A stretch of DNA of 64,000 bases from an uncultured SAR86 cluster bacterium (GTDB lineage: Bacteria > Pseudomonadota > Gammaproteobacteria > Magnimaribacterales > AG-339-G14): NCBI GenBank assembly GCA_902563105.1, contig CACEVU010000006.1, positions 1 through 64,000 of the forward strand. The letters are read 5' to 3'. Shown here piece after piece: positions 39,176-50,592 of the stretch. The first letter of the stretch is position 1; each line of letters starts with the position of its first letter. A program made the translations under genes and the position numbers. The notes under the pieces were generated by a model. It was not told the DNA's origin. It saw only the letters and a list, made by a program, of their open reading frames with translations, and ran no database searches.

Positions 39176-39844
39176 CTAAAGTTTCCAATCAATTTCTTTA
39201 ATATTATTTTCTTTTAAATATTTATTACACTTGGAAAATGGTTTTGAACCAAAAAAACCTTTGTGAGCAGACAGCGGAGATGGATGTGGAGAAGAAATTA
39301 CAAGATGTTTTGAAGAAGCAATTAAGGGATTTTTTGTTTGAGCATAGGCACCCCATAAAATAAAAACTAAATTTACTTTTTCTTTACTTAAAACTCTAAT
39401 TATTTCATCTGTAAATACTTCCCAACCTATATCTTTATGAGATCCTGCTGAACCAGGCTCTACAGTAAGAATTGAATTAAGCAAAAGCACACCTTGTTTG
39501 GCCCAGGATTCAAGATTTCCGTTAATGGGAACAGAAAATCCTAGATCTGAAGAATATTCTTTGAAAATGTTTATTAATGATGGGGGAATCTTAATGTTTT
39601 GATCAACAGAAAAAGCCAAACCATTAGCCTGTTTGTAACCATGATAAGGATCTTGACCAAGTATCACAACTTTTAAATTTTCAAAGGATGTCAGCTCAAA
39701 GGCTCTAAAAATTTTTTTTCGAGCCGGATAAATAGTCTTTTGTGAATTTGAGATTTTAGTAAGTTTACTCCTTATAGGATCAAGAATGGATTTTAATCCA
39801 TAATCTTCAGTGATTTTTTTCCAAGACGTAGGTCCCTTTTGCAT
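39176..39844 (-). CDS. ung: uracil-DNA glycosylase
   Basis: VVILGQDPYHGYKQANGLAFSV, GVLLLNSILTVEPGSAGSH, SSPHPSPLSAHKGFFGSKPFSKCNKYL. Confidence 0.96.
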   Translation of the reverse strand: MQKGPTSWKKITEDYGLKSILDPIRSKLTKISNSQKTIYPARKKIFRAFELTSFENLKVVILGQDPYHGYKQANGLAFSVDQNIKIPPSLINIFKEYSSDLGFSVPINGNLESWAKQGVLLLNSILTVEPGSAGSHKDIGWEVFTDEIIRVLSKEKVNLVFILWGAYAQTKNPLIASSKHLVISSPHPSPLSAHKGFFGSKPFSKCNKYLKENNIKEIDWKL

Positions 39845-39874
39845 GAAAAGAATCTTATCAAATTCTTATTTTTT

Positions 39875-39909
39875 TTATCCACAGAATCTGTGGATAACTC
39901 TCTGGATAA
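39875..39909. promoter_or_regulatory. DnaA-box cluster upstream of ung
   Basis: TTATCCACAG-AAT-CTGTGGATAA (perfect inverted pair of consensus boxes, 39875-39897) plus TCTGGATAA (39901-39909, 8/9). Confidence 0.7.
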
Positions 39910-40171
39910 AATAATCTGCATCATCTTAAGCCTATTATTAGAAGTGTTTTATACAAAATGGTTAAATTTTAACCACTTTATTTTTATCTTATAAAATCAA
40001 TAGCTTACGGATTCTATCTGTTTGCACTGCAATAAAGCATATCATCGAAACTAAATTGATTCATTTGAAGAAAAGACTAAAATTTTGTGTGTAACTCGAA
40101 TAAAAGTTACTATAAAAAATATTTTTATTCCTAATGGATCTTATAATCAGATACTAATTAGAGAGGTATTT

Positions 40172-41263
40172 ATGGAAGCTTTATTTAAACCAATAAAAAT
40201 CAATGACTTAATTGTGCCAAATAGGATTGCTATGGCGCCCATGACAAGGAGTATGTCTCCAGATGGGATACCAACAGACACAAATCTCGAGTATTACAAA
40301 AGAAGAGCTGCAGCAGAAGTTGGTATGATCATTACAGAGGGTGTAGAAGTATCTCATCCTGCTTCAAGTGGTTATCCTAATGTTCCTAACTTAAGGGAAA
40401 CATCTCACGATGGCTGGAAAAAATTAATTTCAGCTGTTCAAAATGAAGGTTCTACAATTTTTTGTCAACTTTGGCATGTTGGCGGCATCAGAAAGCCTGG
40501 TCAACCGCCAAATCCTGAGGTGCCAGGTTATACGCCTTCTGGTTTGGTTAAAAAAGATAAGAAAGTTGCTTATGAGATGACAGAAAATGATGTTGAAGAC
40601 TTGATTCAAAATTATGTCAAAGACATTGAAATAATAAAGTCACTTGGTTTTGATGGTGTTGAACTTCATGGAGCACATGGATACATGATTGATCAGTTTT
40701 TTTGGAAAGACACAAATATCAGAAAAGACCAATTTGGAAAAGAATCAGATTTAAGAACAAAATTTGTTTGCGAAATTGTTTCACGAGCTAGAAAGCTTGT
40801 TGGAAAGAACTATCCAATAATGCTGAGATTTTCTCAATGGAAGCAACAAGATTATGAAGCAAGATTAGCCCCCTCTCCGAAGAGCTTAGAGACTTTTCTA
40901 GGGCCTATTTCAGATGCTGGAGTTGACATGTTTCACGCTAGTACAAGAAGGTACTGGGAGCCAGAATTCGAAGGATCTGATTTAAATCTAGCTGGCTGGA
41001 CAAAAAAGATCACTAATAAACCAACTATTACCGTTGGGAGTGTAGGTTTAGATTCAGATTTTATTGGTCTTTATGTTGGTAAAGATCAAGCAAATACTTC
41101 TCCGATTAATAAACTAATAGAAATGTTTGATCGAGATGAATTTGACATGGTTGCTGTGGGCAGGGCTTTGTTATCAGATCCAGAATGGGTTTTAAAGGTC
41201 AAGGAAGGCAAAGAAGACCAAATAATTGGTTTCACTAAAGAATATGTCGAAAAATATTTTTGA
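40172..41263 (+). CDS. NADH:flavin oxidoreductase, Old Yellow Enzyme family
   Basis: MEALFKPIKINDLIVPNRIAMAPMTRSMSPDGIP, GFDGVELHGAHGYMIDQFF, VAVGRALLSDPEW; ATG at 40172 has SD GAGAGG. Confidence 0.92.
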   Translation: MEALFKPIKINDLIVPNRIAMAPMTRSMSPDGIPTDTNLEYYKRRAAAEVGMIITEGVEVSHPASSGYPNVPNLRETSHDGWKKLISAVQNEGSTIFCQLWHVGGIRKPGQPPNPEVPGYTPSGLVKKDKKVAYEMTENDVEDLIQNYVKDIEIIKSLGFDGVELHGAHGYMIDQFFWKDTNIRKDQFGKESDLRTKFVCEIVSRARKLVGKNYPIMLRFSQWKQQDYEARLAPSPKSLETFLGPISDAGVDMFHASTRRYWEPEFEGSDLNLAGWTKKITNKPTITVGSVGLDSDFIGLYVGKDQANTSPINKLIEMFDRDEFDMVAVGRALLSDPEWVLKVKEGKEDQIIGFTKEYVEKYF

Positions 41264-41265
41264 GC

Positions 41266-42027
41266 TTAATATTTCCCCAAATGCATTCCACCATCTAAAA
41301 GAAGAGTTTCTCCTGTGATTGTGGAACCTGATTCAACAAAATAACAAATAGTTTCGGCTACTTGTTCAGCTGTGCAGGTTAAATTCAATGGAACGTTTTC
41401 TTCTGTAGTTTTTTTCACGAATTCGTAGGTTTCTTCGCCTAAACCGTTTTTTAACCAGTCTCCTTGGATGAATCCTGGACAAATTGCGTTTACTCTTATT
41501 GGACCCAAAGCTCTTGCAAGGGATTTAGTCATGTTGATTAATGCTCCTTTTGAAGCTGCATATGCTACTGAACTACCGATTCCCAAAACTCCTGCGATAG
41601 ATGCAACGTTTACTACTGAAGGATTATCTGATTCAGCTAGATATTCTCTTGATTCTTTAATCATCATATAGGGACCAACAGTATTTATAGCGTAAAGCCC
41701 TAAAAAGTCTTCTTTAGAAAGGCCTTCCAGATTATCATGCGCATTAAATTTTGTCGTTCCTGCGTTATTTATAAGTGCATCCAGCTTTCCAAACTTATCA
41801 ATTGTATCTTTGACTGTTTTTGCACATAAATCTGGCTGTGAAACATCAGCCTGAATCACAATTGTTTCTGCACCATGTGTTTCACAGTCCTGACAAATCT
41901 CTTTGGCAGCATCCATTGAGCTAGAACAAGTAATTGCCAGATTCCAGCCTTTTTTAGCAAGAAGTATAGACACTTCAGCCCCTACTCCCCTGCTTCCTCC
42001 TGTTATAATTGCAACTGGTTTTGTCAT
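41266..42027 (-). CDS. short-chain dehydrogenase/reductase
   Basis: AIITGGSRGVGAEVS, NNAGTT, YAASKGALINMTKSLA, SDR C-terminal GETLLLDGGMHLG. Confidence 0.9.
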   Translation of the reverse strand: MTKPVAIITGGSRGVGAEVSILLAKKGWNLAITCSSSMDAAKEICQDCETHGAETIVIQADVSQPDLCAKTVKDTIDKFGKLDALINNAGTTKFNAHDNLEGLSKEDFLGLYAINTVGPYMMIKESREYLAESDNPSVVNVASIAGVLGIGSSVAYAASKGALINMTKSLARALGPIRVNAICPGFIQGDWLKNGLGEETYEFVKKTTEENVPLNLTCTAEQVAETICYFVESGSTITGETLLLDGGMHLGKY

Positions 42028-42028
42028 T

Positions 42029-43210
42029 TCACACCTCTCTTACCGAAATTACATCTTCGAGTGATGATAATTCACCTAAAACTTTTTCTGATGGTTTAGT
42101 TTCCAAATCAATCACGTTATAGGCTAAATCTCCTCTACTTTTGTTTACCATATCAATAATATTTAATTTATTCTCAGCTAGCACCGTCGTAATCTTTCCA
42201 ATCATGCCTGGGTGATTTTTATTTGATATTGTGATTCTAAAATCAGATAACCTAGGCTCGATTAATTCAGGAAAATTTACAGAATTCCTAATATTTCCAT
42301 TGTTTAAAAAGTCGTCTAATTGTTCTGCTGCCATTACCGAACAATTTTCTTCGGCTTGGCTGGTACTTGCGCCTATGTGTGGCAGAATAATTACATCGTA
42401 TTTGGTTTTAGCTCTCGAAATAAGATCTAAATCTGCAAAATCCGTAATGTATTTGCTTAAAGTTTGATCGTCTAGGCTTTTAATAATATCTGTTGAGACT
42501 ACAATTTCATCTCTTGCAAAGTTTATAAGTCTCAGTCCTTTTTTAGCATTTTTTAATAATTCTTCATTGATAAGCCCTTTTGTTGCATCGTTTGCAGGTA
42601 CATGAAGAGAGATGTAATCAGAATCTTTAAAAACATCTTCTATTTTTTCTTTTCGTTCAACTTGGTTAGGTAGTTTCCATGCTGCTTCAACAGTAATTGC
42701 AGGATCAAAGCCTATAACGTTCATTCCAAGCATAACACCCATATCCGCGACTTTTGCTCCTATTGCGCCCATGCCGATAACACCTAGAGTTCCTCCAGAT
42801 AGTTCTCGCCCCTTAAAGCTTTTCTTCCCTGATTCAATAAGGGGTTTTAATTCATCTTGCTTGGCTTCATCTATTGAATGAACAAAATTTGCTCCTTGAA
42901 ACAGTCCTCTTGAAGACATAAGTAAAGCTGCAAGAACTATCTCCTTGACGGCATTTGCATTAGCTCCAGGAGTATTGAATACTGGAATACCTAGCTCAGA
43001 ACATTCTTCTACAGGAATATTGTTTACTCCTGCGCCAGCTCTGGCAATCGCTTTTAGATTATTACCAAATTCATTTGAACTGAGTTTATAGCTCCTCAAA
43101 ATGATTGCATCGGGATCGGTTAAACTTTCAGATATCTCAAATTTCTTTTCTTTGAGAAGAATTAATCCTTTTTCAGAGATTGCGTTAAAAGTTTTGATTT
43201 TTTGTGTCAT
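42029..43210 (-). CDS. serA: D-3-phosphoglycerate dehydrogenase
   Basis: IARAGAGVNNIPVEECSELGIPVFNTPGANANAVKE, GTLGVIGMGAIGAKVADMG, C-terminal ACT-like domain; likely ATG at 43210. Confidence 0.9.
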   Translation of the reverse strand: MTQKIKTFNAISEKGLILLKEKKFEISESLTDPDAIILRSYKLSSNEFGNNLKAIARAGAGVNNIPVEECSELGIPVFNTPGANANAVKEIVLAALLMSSRGLFQGANFVHSIDEAKQDELKPLIESGKKSFKGRELSGGTLGVIGMGAIGAKVADMGVMLGMNVIGFDPAITVEAAWKLPNQVERKEKIEDVFKDSDYISLHVPANDATKGLINEELLKNAKKGLRLINFARDEIVVSTDIIKSLDDQTLSKYITDFADLDLISRAKTKYDVIILPHIGASTSQAEENCSVMAAEQLDDFLNNGNIRNSVNFPELIEPRLSDFRITISNKNHPGMIGKITTVLAENKLNIIDMVNKSRGDLAYNVIDLETKPSEKVLGELSSLEDVISVREV

Positions 43211-43282
43211 GTGAATTTTATTTCTTTGATGAAGTCTATTAGTATTAGTTTTTAGACTCTGCAATTCTATAGCTTAAATCAA

Positions 43283-44179
43283 ATGAGACCAAAACATTTC
43301 TTAAATTTTGAAGATTACTCGAAAGAAGATTTAGTTGAAATCATAAATAGAGGAATTGTGATTAAAAATAATAAAGAGACATCTGAAGATCTTAATAAAA
43401 AGACTTTAGCTCTGGTGTTTCAAAAACCCTCCACCAGAACCAGAGTATCTTTTGAAATTGCAATGAATAGACTTGGTGGTAATACACTATTTTTAAGCTC
43501 TTCAGAACTGCAATTATCTCGTGGTGAGCCAATACCCGATACAGCTAATGTTTTATCTTCAATGACAGACGTAATTGTATTGAGAAATGATAATCATGAG
43601 GAATTGGTCTTGTTTTCTGAGAATTCTTCTGTTCCTGTCATTAACGGTTTAACTGATTTATTTCATCCTTGCCAGATACTTGCAGATTTAATGACTTTTA
43701 AAGAAAAAAATGGAAATTCTGAACTAAAAAAAGTTTGCTGGATTGGAGATGGCAATAACGTTTGTAATTCTTATATAGAAGCTGCTTCCAAACTTGATTT
43801 TGAAATGAGTATATTTTGTCCAAAAGGCTCTGAGCCTTATCTTCCTCTTTTAGAAAATGGAAAGGAAAACATAACTATAGTTTCATCTAAAAAAGAGGCA
43901 CTGCATAATGCTCAAATAGTTACTACTGATGTTTGGACGTCTATGAATGATGAAGTTTCATCAAAAGAAAGAATGAAAACTTTCAAAAATTTTTTTGTTG
44001 AAGAAAAGGATATGGAACTTGCATCTAGTGAAGCTGTGTTTATGCACTGTTTGCCTGCTCATAGAGGCGAGGAAATAAGCTTTAATATGTTAGAACACGA
44101 TAAAAGTGTCGTCTGGCAACAAGCAGAAAACAGACTACATGTTCAACAAAGTCTCCTTGAATTCCTACTTGCCAATTAA
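43283..44179 (+). CDS. argF: ornithine carbamoyltransferase
   Basis: [46 protein letters not shown]. Confidence 0.93.
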   Translation: MRPKHFLNFEDYSKEDLVEIINRGIVIKNNKETSEDLNKKTLALVFQKPSTRTRVSFEIAMNRLGGNTLFLSSSELQLSRGEPIPDTANVLSSMTDVIVLRNDNHEELVLFSENSSVPVINGLTDLFHPCQILADLMTFKEKNGNSELKKVCWIGDGNNVCNSYIEAASKLDFEMSIFCPKGSEPYLPLLENGKENITIVSSKKEALHNAQIVTTDVWTSMNDEVSSKERMKTFKNFFVEEKDMELASSEAVFMHCLPAHRGEEISFNMLEHDKSVVWQQAENRLHVQQSLLEFLLAN

Positions 44180-45610
44180 TTTTTCTAAGTAGCCTCTCCA
44201 AATATCATATCTTTTGAAGTCGTAATCATCGTTGGGTTCGTATTGAGCCCTTGGTATCCAATTATTGGAAATATCTTCAAGCGATACTTCGCCAGATCCA
44301 ATACCTGCAAGAAAAGCAGCACCCAAAGCAGTAGATTCAACAGTTTTAGAACATAAAACTTCCAATTGGATGACATTTGAAAGCAATTGGTTAAAAAAAA
44401 GATTATTTGATAATCCACCGTCAATTCTTAATTCTTCTACTTTGAGCCCATCTCCTTCAAATGAAGAAATAATTTCTTTTGTTTGAAAAGCAACTGCTTC
44501 GTGGGCAGCTAAACTAATCTCTGCTTTACCCGAGTCTCTTGTCAATCCAAATATTGCGCCTCTTGCATCAGGCTCCCAGTGAGGAGCACCTAATCCTACA
44601 AAAGCAGGTATTAAAAAAACACTTGAACTTTGATTTGCTTTTTTGGCAAGTGATTCAGACTCAGAAACCTCTTTGAAGAAGTTCATCCTATCTCGCAACC
44701 ATTGGAAATTAGCCCCCGCCATAAAAATACTTCCCTCTAAAGCGTAGCAAATATCCTTAATTTGATACCCAACGGTAGACAAGAGTCTATTTGAAGAATT
44801 TTGCCTCTCATTGCCGGAATTTGCCATTAAAAAACATCCAGTTCCGAACGTACTTTTTACTTGTCCTTGAGAAAAACATCCTTGCCCTATTAAAGATGCT
44901 TGTTGATCGCCTGCAACACCTGAAATTCTTATTTTTCCGCCAAAAATTTTTGTTGTTCCAAAATCTGAAGCATTTTTAGTTACTTCAGGAAGATTGAGTC
45001 CTCTCAATTCAAATATATCTAATAATTCTTTATCCCAAATACCAAGATCAATATTCAAAAGAGAAGTCCTGGAAGCATTGGTTATGTCGGTTTTAAAAGT
45101 TTTGCCCTGAGTAAGTTTCCAAACAAGGAAAGTATCAATTGTACCGAAAAAGTATTTTTTAGGATCAACCTTGTGTTTATTAATCAGCCAGCGTGCTTTT
45201 GACGCCGAAAAATAAGGATCCAAAAGCAAACCCGTTTTTTCTGTGATTATCTTCTCTAAACCTTTGGCTTTAAGTTCCTCGCAATATTTTGCGGTTCTTC
45301 TATCTTGCCAAACAATAGCTTTATCAAGAACTTTACCTTTATTGTCCCATAGCATTATCGTTTCTCTTTGATTTGTAATGCCTATAGATATTATGTCCTC
45401 GCTTTTAACTTCATTTTTTGCCATTAAAGACTTTGTTGTTTCAAAAACCGAACGCCAAATTTCTTCGGGATCATGCTCCACCAAGCCTTCGGCCGGGTAG
45501 TATTGTTTAAACTCTTTTTGTTCCTGCGAAAGTTGGTCAAAAGATGAGTTATATAAAACAGCTCTTGAGCTAGTGGTTCCCTGATCTATAGAAATGAAAA
45601 ATTTAGACAT
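44165..45610 (-). CDS. glpK: glycerol kinase
   Basis: SIDQGTTSSRAVLYN, ITNQRETIMLWDNKGKVLDKAIVWQDRRT, FVGLGAPHWEPDARGAIFGLTR; ATG at 45610. Confidence 0.95.
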   Translation of the reverse strand: MSKFFISIDQGTTSSRAVLYNSSFDQLSQEQKEFKQYYPAEGLVEHDPEEIWRSVFETTKSLMAKNEVKSEDIISIGITNQRETIMLWDNKGKVLDKAIVWQDRRTAKYCEELKAKGLEKIITEKTGLLLDPYFSASKARWLINKHKVDPKKYFFGTIDTFLVWKLTQGKTFKTDITNASRTSLLNIDLGIWDKELLDIFELRGLNLPEVTKNASDFGTTKIFGGKIRISGVAGDQQASLIGQGCFSQGQVKSTFGTGCFLMANSGNERQNSSNRLLSTVGYQIKDICYALEGSIFMAGANFQWLRDRMNFFKEVSESESLAKKANQSSSVFLIPAFVGLGAPHWEPDARGAIFGLTRDSGKAEISLAAHEAVAFQTKEIISSFEGDGLKVEELRIDGGLSNNLFFNQLLSNVIQLEVLCSKTVESTALGAAFLAGIGSGEVSLEDISNNWIPRAQYEPNDDYDFKRYDIWRGYLEKLIGK

Positions 45611-45628
45611 GTATGCATTTATATACAC

Positions 45629-45637
45629 TTATACACA
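45629..45637 (+). promoter_or_regulatory. consensus DnaA box (TTATACACA) upstream of nrdAB
   Basis: Exact TTATNCACA match; a second weaker box CTATCCACT (7/9) at 45640-45648. Confidence 0.5.
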
Positions 45638-45686
45638 GCCTATCCACTAAATTTTCATATATTGTTGTATTGCTTTTTTTGTAAAA

Positions 45687-45733
45687 ACCCTTTATCTTGT
45701 ACTTTATTGTAATAGAAACACAATATATAGTGT
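45687..45733 (+). promoter_or_regulatory. paired NrdR boxes upstream of nrdAB
   Basis: ACACAATATATAGTGT (45718-45733) matches the NrdR consensus; degenerate partner ACCCTTTATCTTGTAC (45687-45702), starts exactly 31 bp apart (about three helical turns). Confidence 0.75.
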
Positions 45734-45773
45734 TTATTTCATAGATTTTAATAGCTTTAAAATAGGAATTGTT

Positions 45774-48590
45774 TTGGAGACAACAAGTACAATAGAAGAA
45801 AATAAGACGGAAACTGCTAAAACAACCACTAAAAAAGCAGTGGTTTCCCCTGGACAATTAAGAATTATCAAAAGAAATGGTTCGGTTGTCGATTTTGACG
45901 GTTCAAAAATAGAAATAGCAATTACCAAAGCATTTCTAGCTGTTCATACTAGTGCAGCAGCGGCTTCGTCTAGCGTACACAAACGGGTCACTTCTCTAAG
46001 CAATCAAGTTGAAGACATTTTCAGAAAAAGGATGCCCTCTGGAGGAACAATTCATATTGAGGAAATTCAAGATCAAGTGGAACTTGCTCTAATGAGGTCT
46101 GAAGAACATAAGGTGGCGAGAGAGTATGTTCTTTACAGGGCAGAAAGAGCAAATCAGAGGGCAATAGAGACACATATTCATAATCGTCCAGAAAAGGAAG
46201 ATCTCCCAACCTCAGAAAGAATAGAAATAATAGCTCAAGAAGCCTGCCTTGGGTTAGACGGGACCGAAAGCCAAAAAATCATTTCTGAAGCGAACAAAAA
46301 TCTCTATGAAGGAGCACCGGAACACGAAATTAAGGAAGCCTTGGTTCTGTCTGCAAGATCACTTGTAGAGATTGAGCCTAATTATACTTACGCTACAGCT
46401 CGTATTCTTCTAGACAGCTTGAGAACAGAAGCTTTATCTTTCCTTGATATCGCAGACAACTCAACACACAAAGAAATGCAAACCTTGTATCCACAAGCAT
46501 TATCTTCTTTCATTGAAAAAGGTATAGAACTTGATCTAATTAATCCTGAACTAGCTAATTTCGATTTAATTGCATTAGGCAAAGCGTTAAAACCAGACAA
46601 CGATTTGCTCTTTTCGTACTTGGGCCTTCAAACACTTTATGACAGATATTTTATTCACTCAAATGAAACCCGACTTGAATTGCCTCAAGTCTTTTTTATG
46701 AGGGTCGCAATGGGCCTGGCTTTAAACGAAGATAATCGAGAACAAAGAGCGCTGGAATTTTATGAACTTTTATCGTCTTTTGACTATATGAGTTCAACAC
46801 CAACACTTTTTAATGCCGGAACGAAGCATTCACAGCTTTCTTCTTGCTATCTAACTACTGTCCCGGACGACTTACATGGAATCTATGGTGCTCTGCAGGA
46901 TAACGCGATGCTCTCTAAATGGGCTGGAGGACTCGGTAATGACTGGACACCAGTTAGAGGAATGGGTGCTCACATCAAAGGAACGAATGGAAAATCTCAA
47001 GGAGTTGTTCCCTTCTTAAAAGTCGTCAATGATACTGCCGTAGCAGTTAATCAGGGAGGAAAACGGAAAGGAGCTGTATGTGCTTATTTGGAAACCTGGC
47101 ACTTAGATATCGAAGAATTTGTAGAATTAAGAAAAAACACTGGTGATGATAGAAGAAGAACTCATGACATGAATACAGCAAATTGGGTTCCTGATCTCTT
47201 TTTAGAAAGAGTGTTCGAAGGAAAAAAATGGACTTTATTCACTCCAAATGAGGTTCCTGAACTACATGATCTGTCTGGAGAGGCATTTAAGGAGAAATAC
47301 GAAGAATATGAAAAGCTTGCTCAAGAAGGGAAAATGAAGGCCTTCAAAGAAGTGGAAGCAGAAGAACTTTGGAGAAAAATATTATCTATGCTCTTTGAAA
47401 CAGGTCATCCATGGATAACTTTCAAAGATGCGTGTAATTTAAGATCGCCACAACAACATACAGGGGTCATCCATTCATCTAACCTTTGCACCGAAATTAC
47501 TTTAAATACCTCTGATGATGAAATTGCAGTATGTAATCTTGGTTCAATTAACATTCCAAATCACCTTGATACTGAAGGCAACTTGGATAAAAAGAAACTA
47601 CATAAAAATGTTACCACTGCCATAAGGATGCTCGATAATGTAATTGACATTAACTATTACGCTGTACCGCAAGCAGAAAATTCTAACTTCAAGCACCGCC
47701 CCATTGGAATGGGAATCATGGGCTTCCAAGATGCCCTTTACATTAAAAAAATACCTTATGCCTCCGAAGCAGCAGTTGACTTTGCTGACGAATCTATGGA
47801 AATGGTAAGTTATATGGCTATTAACGCTTCCTCTGACCTAGCAAAAGAAAGAGGCTCCTATTCTTCATTTGAGGGCTCGCTCTGGAGCAAAGGGATTTTA
47901 CCTTTGGACTCCATAGATATTCTTGAGAAACAAAGAGGAAAAGACTACATCGAAGTAGATAAGACAACCCGCCTCGACTGGGATGCCCTAAGGGAAAAGG
48001 TCAAAACACAAGGCATGCGTAATTCCAATACTATGGCAATTGCTCCAACTGCAACTATTGCAAACATTACAGGCCTCACTCAATCCATAGAGCCTACTTA
48101 TTCAAATTTATTTGTTAAATCAAACCTTTCAGGAGAATTTACAGTTGTAAATATGCATTTAGTAGCTGCCCTAAAGGAAATAGACATGTGGGATGAAGTT
48201 ATGGTTTATGATCTCAAGAATCTAAATGGAAGCTTGGAGAGTATTTCTCGAGTACCAGAAAATTTAAAAAAACTCTTTGCAACTTCATTTGAAGTAGAAC
48301 CAAAATGGTTAATTGAGGCGGCCAGTAGAAGACAAAAATGGATTGACCAAAGTCAATCTTTAAATCTTTACGTTTCAGAGCCAAACGGAAAAAAGCTAGA
48401 TGTTATGTACAGGATGGCTTGGTTAAGAGGTTTGAAAACAACTTACTATCTGAGATCAAGAAGCGCCACGACAACCGAAAAATCAACAATAACAAATATG
48501 GAACTTAATGCTGTTAAGTCTGAGCCACAAGCTTATGATCAACCGGCAGCTTGTTCCATTGATGACCCTGACTGCGAGGCATGTCAGTAA
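45774..48590 (+). CDS. nrdA: class Ia ribonucleoside-diphosphate reductase alpha subunit (TTG start)
   Basis: ATP-cone [72 protein letters not shown]-terminal CEAC. Confidence 0.96.
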   Translation: METTSTIEENKTETAKTTTKKAVVSPGQLRIIKRNGSVVDFDGSKIEIAITKAFLAVHTSAAAASSSVHKRVTSLSNQVEDIFRKRMPSGGTIHIEEIQDQVELALMRSEEHKVAREYVLYRAERANQRAIETHIHNRPEKEDLPTSERIEIIAQEACLGLDGTESQKIISEANKNLYEGAPEHEIKEALVLSARSLVEIEPNYTYATARILLDSLRTEALSFLDIADNSTHKEMQTLYPQALSSFIEKGIELDLINPELANFDLIALGKALKPDNDLLFSYLGLQTLYDRYFIHSNETRLELPQVFFMRVAMGLALNEDNREQRALEFYELLSSFDYMSSTPTLFNAGTKHSQLSSCYLTTVPDDLHGIYGALQDNAMLSKWAGGLGNDWTPVRGMGAHIKGTNGKSQGVVPFLKVVNDTAVAVNQGGKRKGAVCAYLETWHLDIEEFVELRKNTGDDRRRTHDMNTANWVPDLFLERVFEGKKWTLFTPNEVPELHDLSGEAFKEKYEEYEKLAQEGKMKAFKEVEAEELWRKILSMLFETGHPWITFKDACNLRSPQQHTGVIHSSNLCTEITLNTSDDEIAVCNLGSINIPNHLDTEGNLDKKKLHKNVTTAIRMLDNVIDINYYAVPQAENSNFKHRPIGMGIMGFQDALYIKKIPYASEAAVDFADESMEMVSYMAINASSDLAKERGSYSSFEGSLWSKGILPLDSIDILEKQRGKDYIEVDKTTRLDWDALREKVKTQGMRNSNTMAIAPTATIANITGLTQSIEPTYSNLFVKSNLSGEFTVVNMHLVAALKEIDMWDEVMVYDLKNLNGSLESISRVPENLKKLFATSFEVEPKWLIEAASRRQKWIDQSQSLNLYVSEPNGKKLDVMYRMAWLRGLKTTYYLRSRSATTTEKSTITNMELNAVKSEPQAYDQPAACSIDDPDCEACQ

Positions 48591-48609
48591 ATTTTATAAG
48601 GAGGTAGAT

Positions 48610-49839
48610 ATGTTATCTTGGGATGACTTTAATACAACAGAAGAAACACTCACAAAACCAACTGCAGAGCAGGTAGTGGCTAAACCGGTAATCGAAGAAA
48701 AAGTAGAAGCCGACACAAGTGCAGCTCCTGTCTCAAAAGGTTCGGGTTCCATAAATAATGTAGCCGAAGCACTGGAAAACCTAGATATTGAAAAAGGCCT
48801 AGAAGAATTAGAAGGAGCTTCAGGCAGAGTAGATGTTGATCAGAAACAAATGATCAATTGTCGAGCAGACGTTAACCAATTAGTGCCTTTTAAATATGAT
48901 TGGGCGTGGCAAAAATACCTCGATGGCAGCGCCAATCACTGGATGCCTCAAGAAATCAATATGACAGCTGATGTTGCTCTTTGGAAAGATCCCAAAGGCT
49001 TAACTGAAGATGAAAGAAGGATTGTAATGAGAAATCTTGGGTTTTTCTCTACCGCGGATTCTTTAGTTGCCAATAATATTGTCCTATCTGTTTACCGTCA
49101 TATTACTAATCCAGAATGTAGACAATACTTGCTGAGGCAGGCTCTAGAAGAGGCAATTCATACTCATGCTTATCAATACGTTATTGAATCTTTAGGAATG
49201 GATGAAGGAGAAATTTTCAACATGTACAAGGAAGTTCCTTCGGTTGCTAGAAAAGCGGCCTGGGCTTTACCATTTACAGATTCTCTAGCCGACCAAAAGT
49301 TCCAAACAGGAACTCTAGAAGATGACAAAACACTTTTAAGAAATCTTATAGCTTTCTACTGTGTTCTAGAAGGTATTTTCTTTTACTGTGGCTTCACTCA
49401 GATTTTATCTATGGGAAATAGAAATAAAATGACTGGAACAGCAGAACAGTTTCAATACATCTTAAGAGATGAATCGATGCATGTTAATTTTGGGATTGAT
49501 ATGATTAATCAAATCAAGTTGGAAAATCCTCAGTTGTGGGATGATGCTATGCAAACTGAAGCTAGAAACATGATATTGCAAGGTACGCAATTAGAAATCG
49601 AATATGCTCACGACACCATGCCTGGAGGAATCCTAGGAATGAATGCTGAAAGCATGGCCGACTACTTAAAATTTATTGCAAACAGAAGACTTACCCAAAT
49701 TGGACTTGAAGAAGAATTTCCAAATGCAACAAATCCCTTCCCTTGGATGTCTGAAATCATGGACTTGCGTAAAGAAAAGAATTTCTTTGAAACCCGTGTC
49801 ATTGAGTACCAGACTGGTGGCGCTCTGACTTGGGACTGA
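48610..49839 (+). CDS. nrdB: class Ia ribonucleoside-diphosphate reductase beta subunit
   Basis: [16 protein letters not shown] (E..H...Y radical Tyr), [22 protein letters not shown] at 48610 with SD AAGGAGGT. Confidence 0.95.
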   Translation: MLSWDDFNTTEETLTKPTAEQVVAKPVIEEKVEADTSAAPVSKGSGSINNVAEALENLDIEKGLEELEGASGRVDVDQKQMINCRADVNQLVPFKYDWAWQKYLDGSANHWMPQEINMTADVALWKDPKGLTEDERRIVMRNLGFFSTADSLVANNIVLSVYRHITNPECRQYLLRQALEEAIHTHAYQYVIESLGMDEGEIFNMYKEVPSVARKAAWALPFTDSLADQKFQTGTLEDDKTLLRNLIAFYCVLEGIFFYCGFTQILSMGNRNKMTGTAEQFQYILRDESMHVNFGIDMINQIKLENPQLWDDAMQTEARNMILQGTQLEIEYAHDTMPGGILGMNAESMADYLKFIANRRLTQIGLEEEFPNATNPFPWMSEIMDLRKEKNFFETRVIEYQTGGALTWD

Positions 49840-50582
49840 AGAAAAAAAACTCTCCTTTAATAGTTGCGCATCGTGGGGCTTCCATGGAAGCCCCCGAAAA
49901 TACTATTCCTGCGATTAAAAAAGCCTGGGAAATAGGAGTTGACGCAATAGAAGTAGACCTTAGGCAGACTAAAGATAAAGAACTTGTTTCAGTACATGAT
50001 GCTAGTCTTGCTAGGATAAGTAATAAAACCTGGTCAATTGCAAGATCAAACTATAAAACATTAAAAGCAACTGATGTAGGAAGTTGGCGATCTGAAAAGT
50101 TTAGTGGAACTTCAATCGCAAAGTTAGAGGATATACTTGTGACAATACCAAAAAAAAAGAAAGTCTTCATCGAAATAAAACCAAGTAACTTATCTTTCGA
50201 AAAACTTAGTAGTCTTATAAAAAAAGGATTAATTACAAGTAAAAATAGCCATTTTTTATGCTTCTATCCTAATGTAATTAAGAAATTGAAAAATACGTTT
50301 CCAGATATTCCTGCTACATTGAATGTTGTTCCAGTATTTTATAATTATGATTTTGAGAGTATCAACAAATCTATAAAGAAATCTCTTTCTTTTGGAATAA
50401 GCCAACATATAGATTCTAAAAAAGGTATCAGTCTTTTAAAAAAATTTAAAGAGGAAGGAAATCATTGTATTTCTTGGACAATAAATAATAAGAAATATAT
50501 GAGAGAGTTGGTAGCAGCGAAAATTGACGCAATCATCACTGACAATCCGAAAAAACTTTTTAAAGTTGTAAACGAAAACTAA
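49830..50582 (+). CDS. glycerophosphodiester phosphodiesterase
   Basis: [63 protein letters not shown]; overlaps nrdB stop (TTG start). Confidence 0.92.
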   Translation: MGLKKKNSPLIVAHRGASMEAPENTIPAIKKAWEIGVDAIEVDLRQTKDKELVSVHDASLARISNKTWSIARSNYKTLKATDVGSWRSEKFSGTSIAKLEDILVTIPKKKKVFIEIKPSNLSFEKLSSLIKKGLITSKNSHFLCFYPNVIKKLKNTFPDIPATLNVVPVFYNYDFESINKSIKKSLSFGISQHIDSKKGISLLKKFKEEGNHCISWTINNKKYMRELVAAKIDAIITDNPKKLFKVVNEN

Positions 50583-50592
50583 TCTTTAGGTA

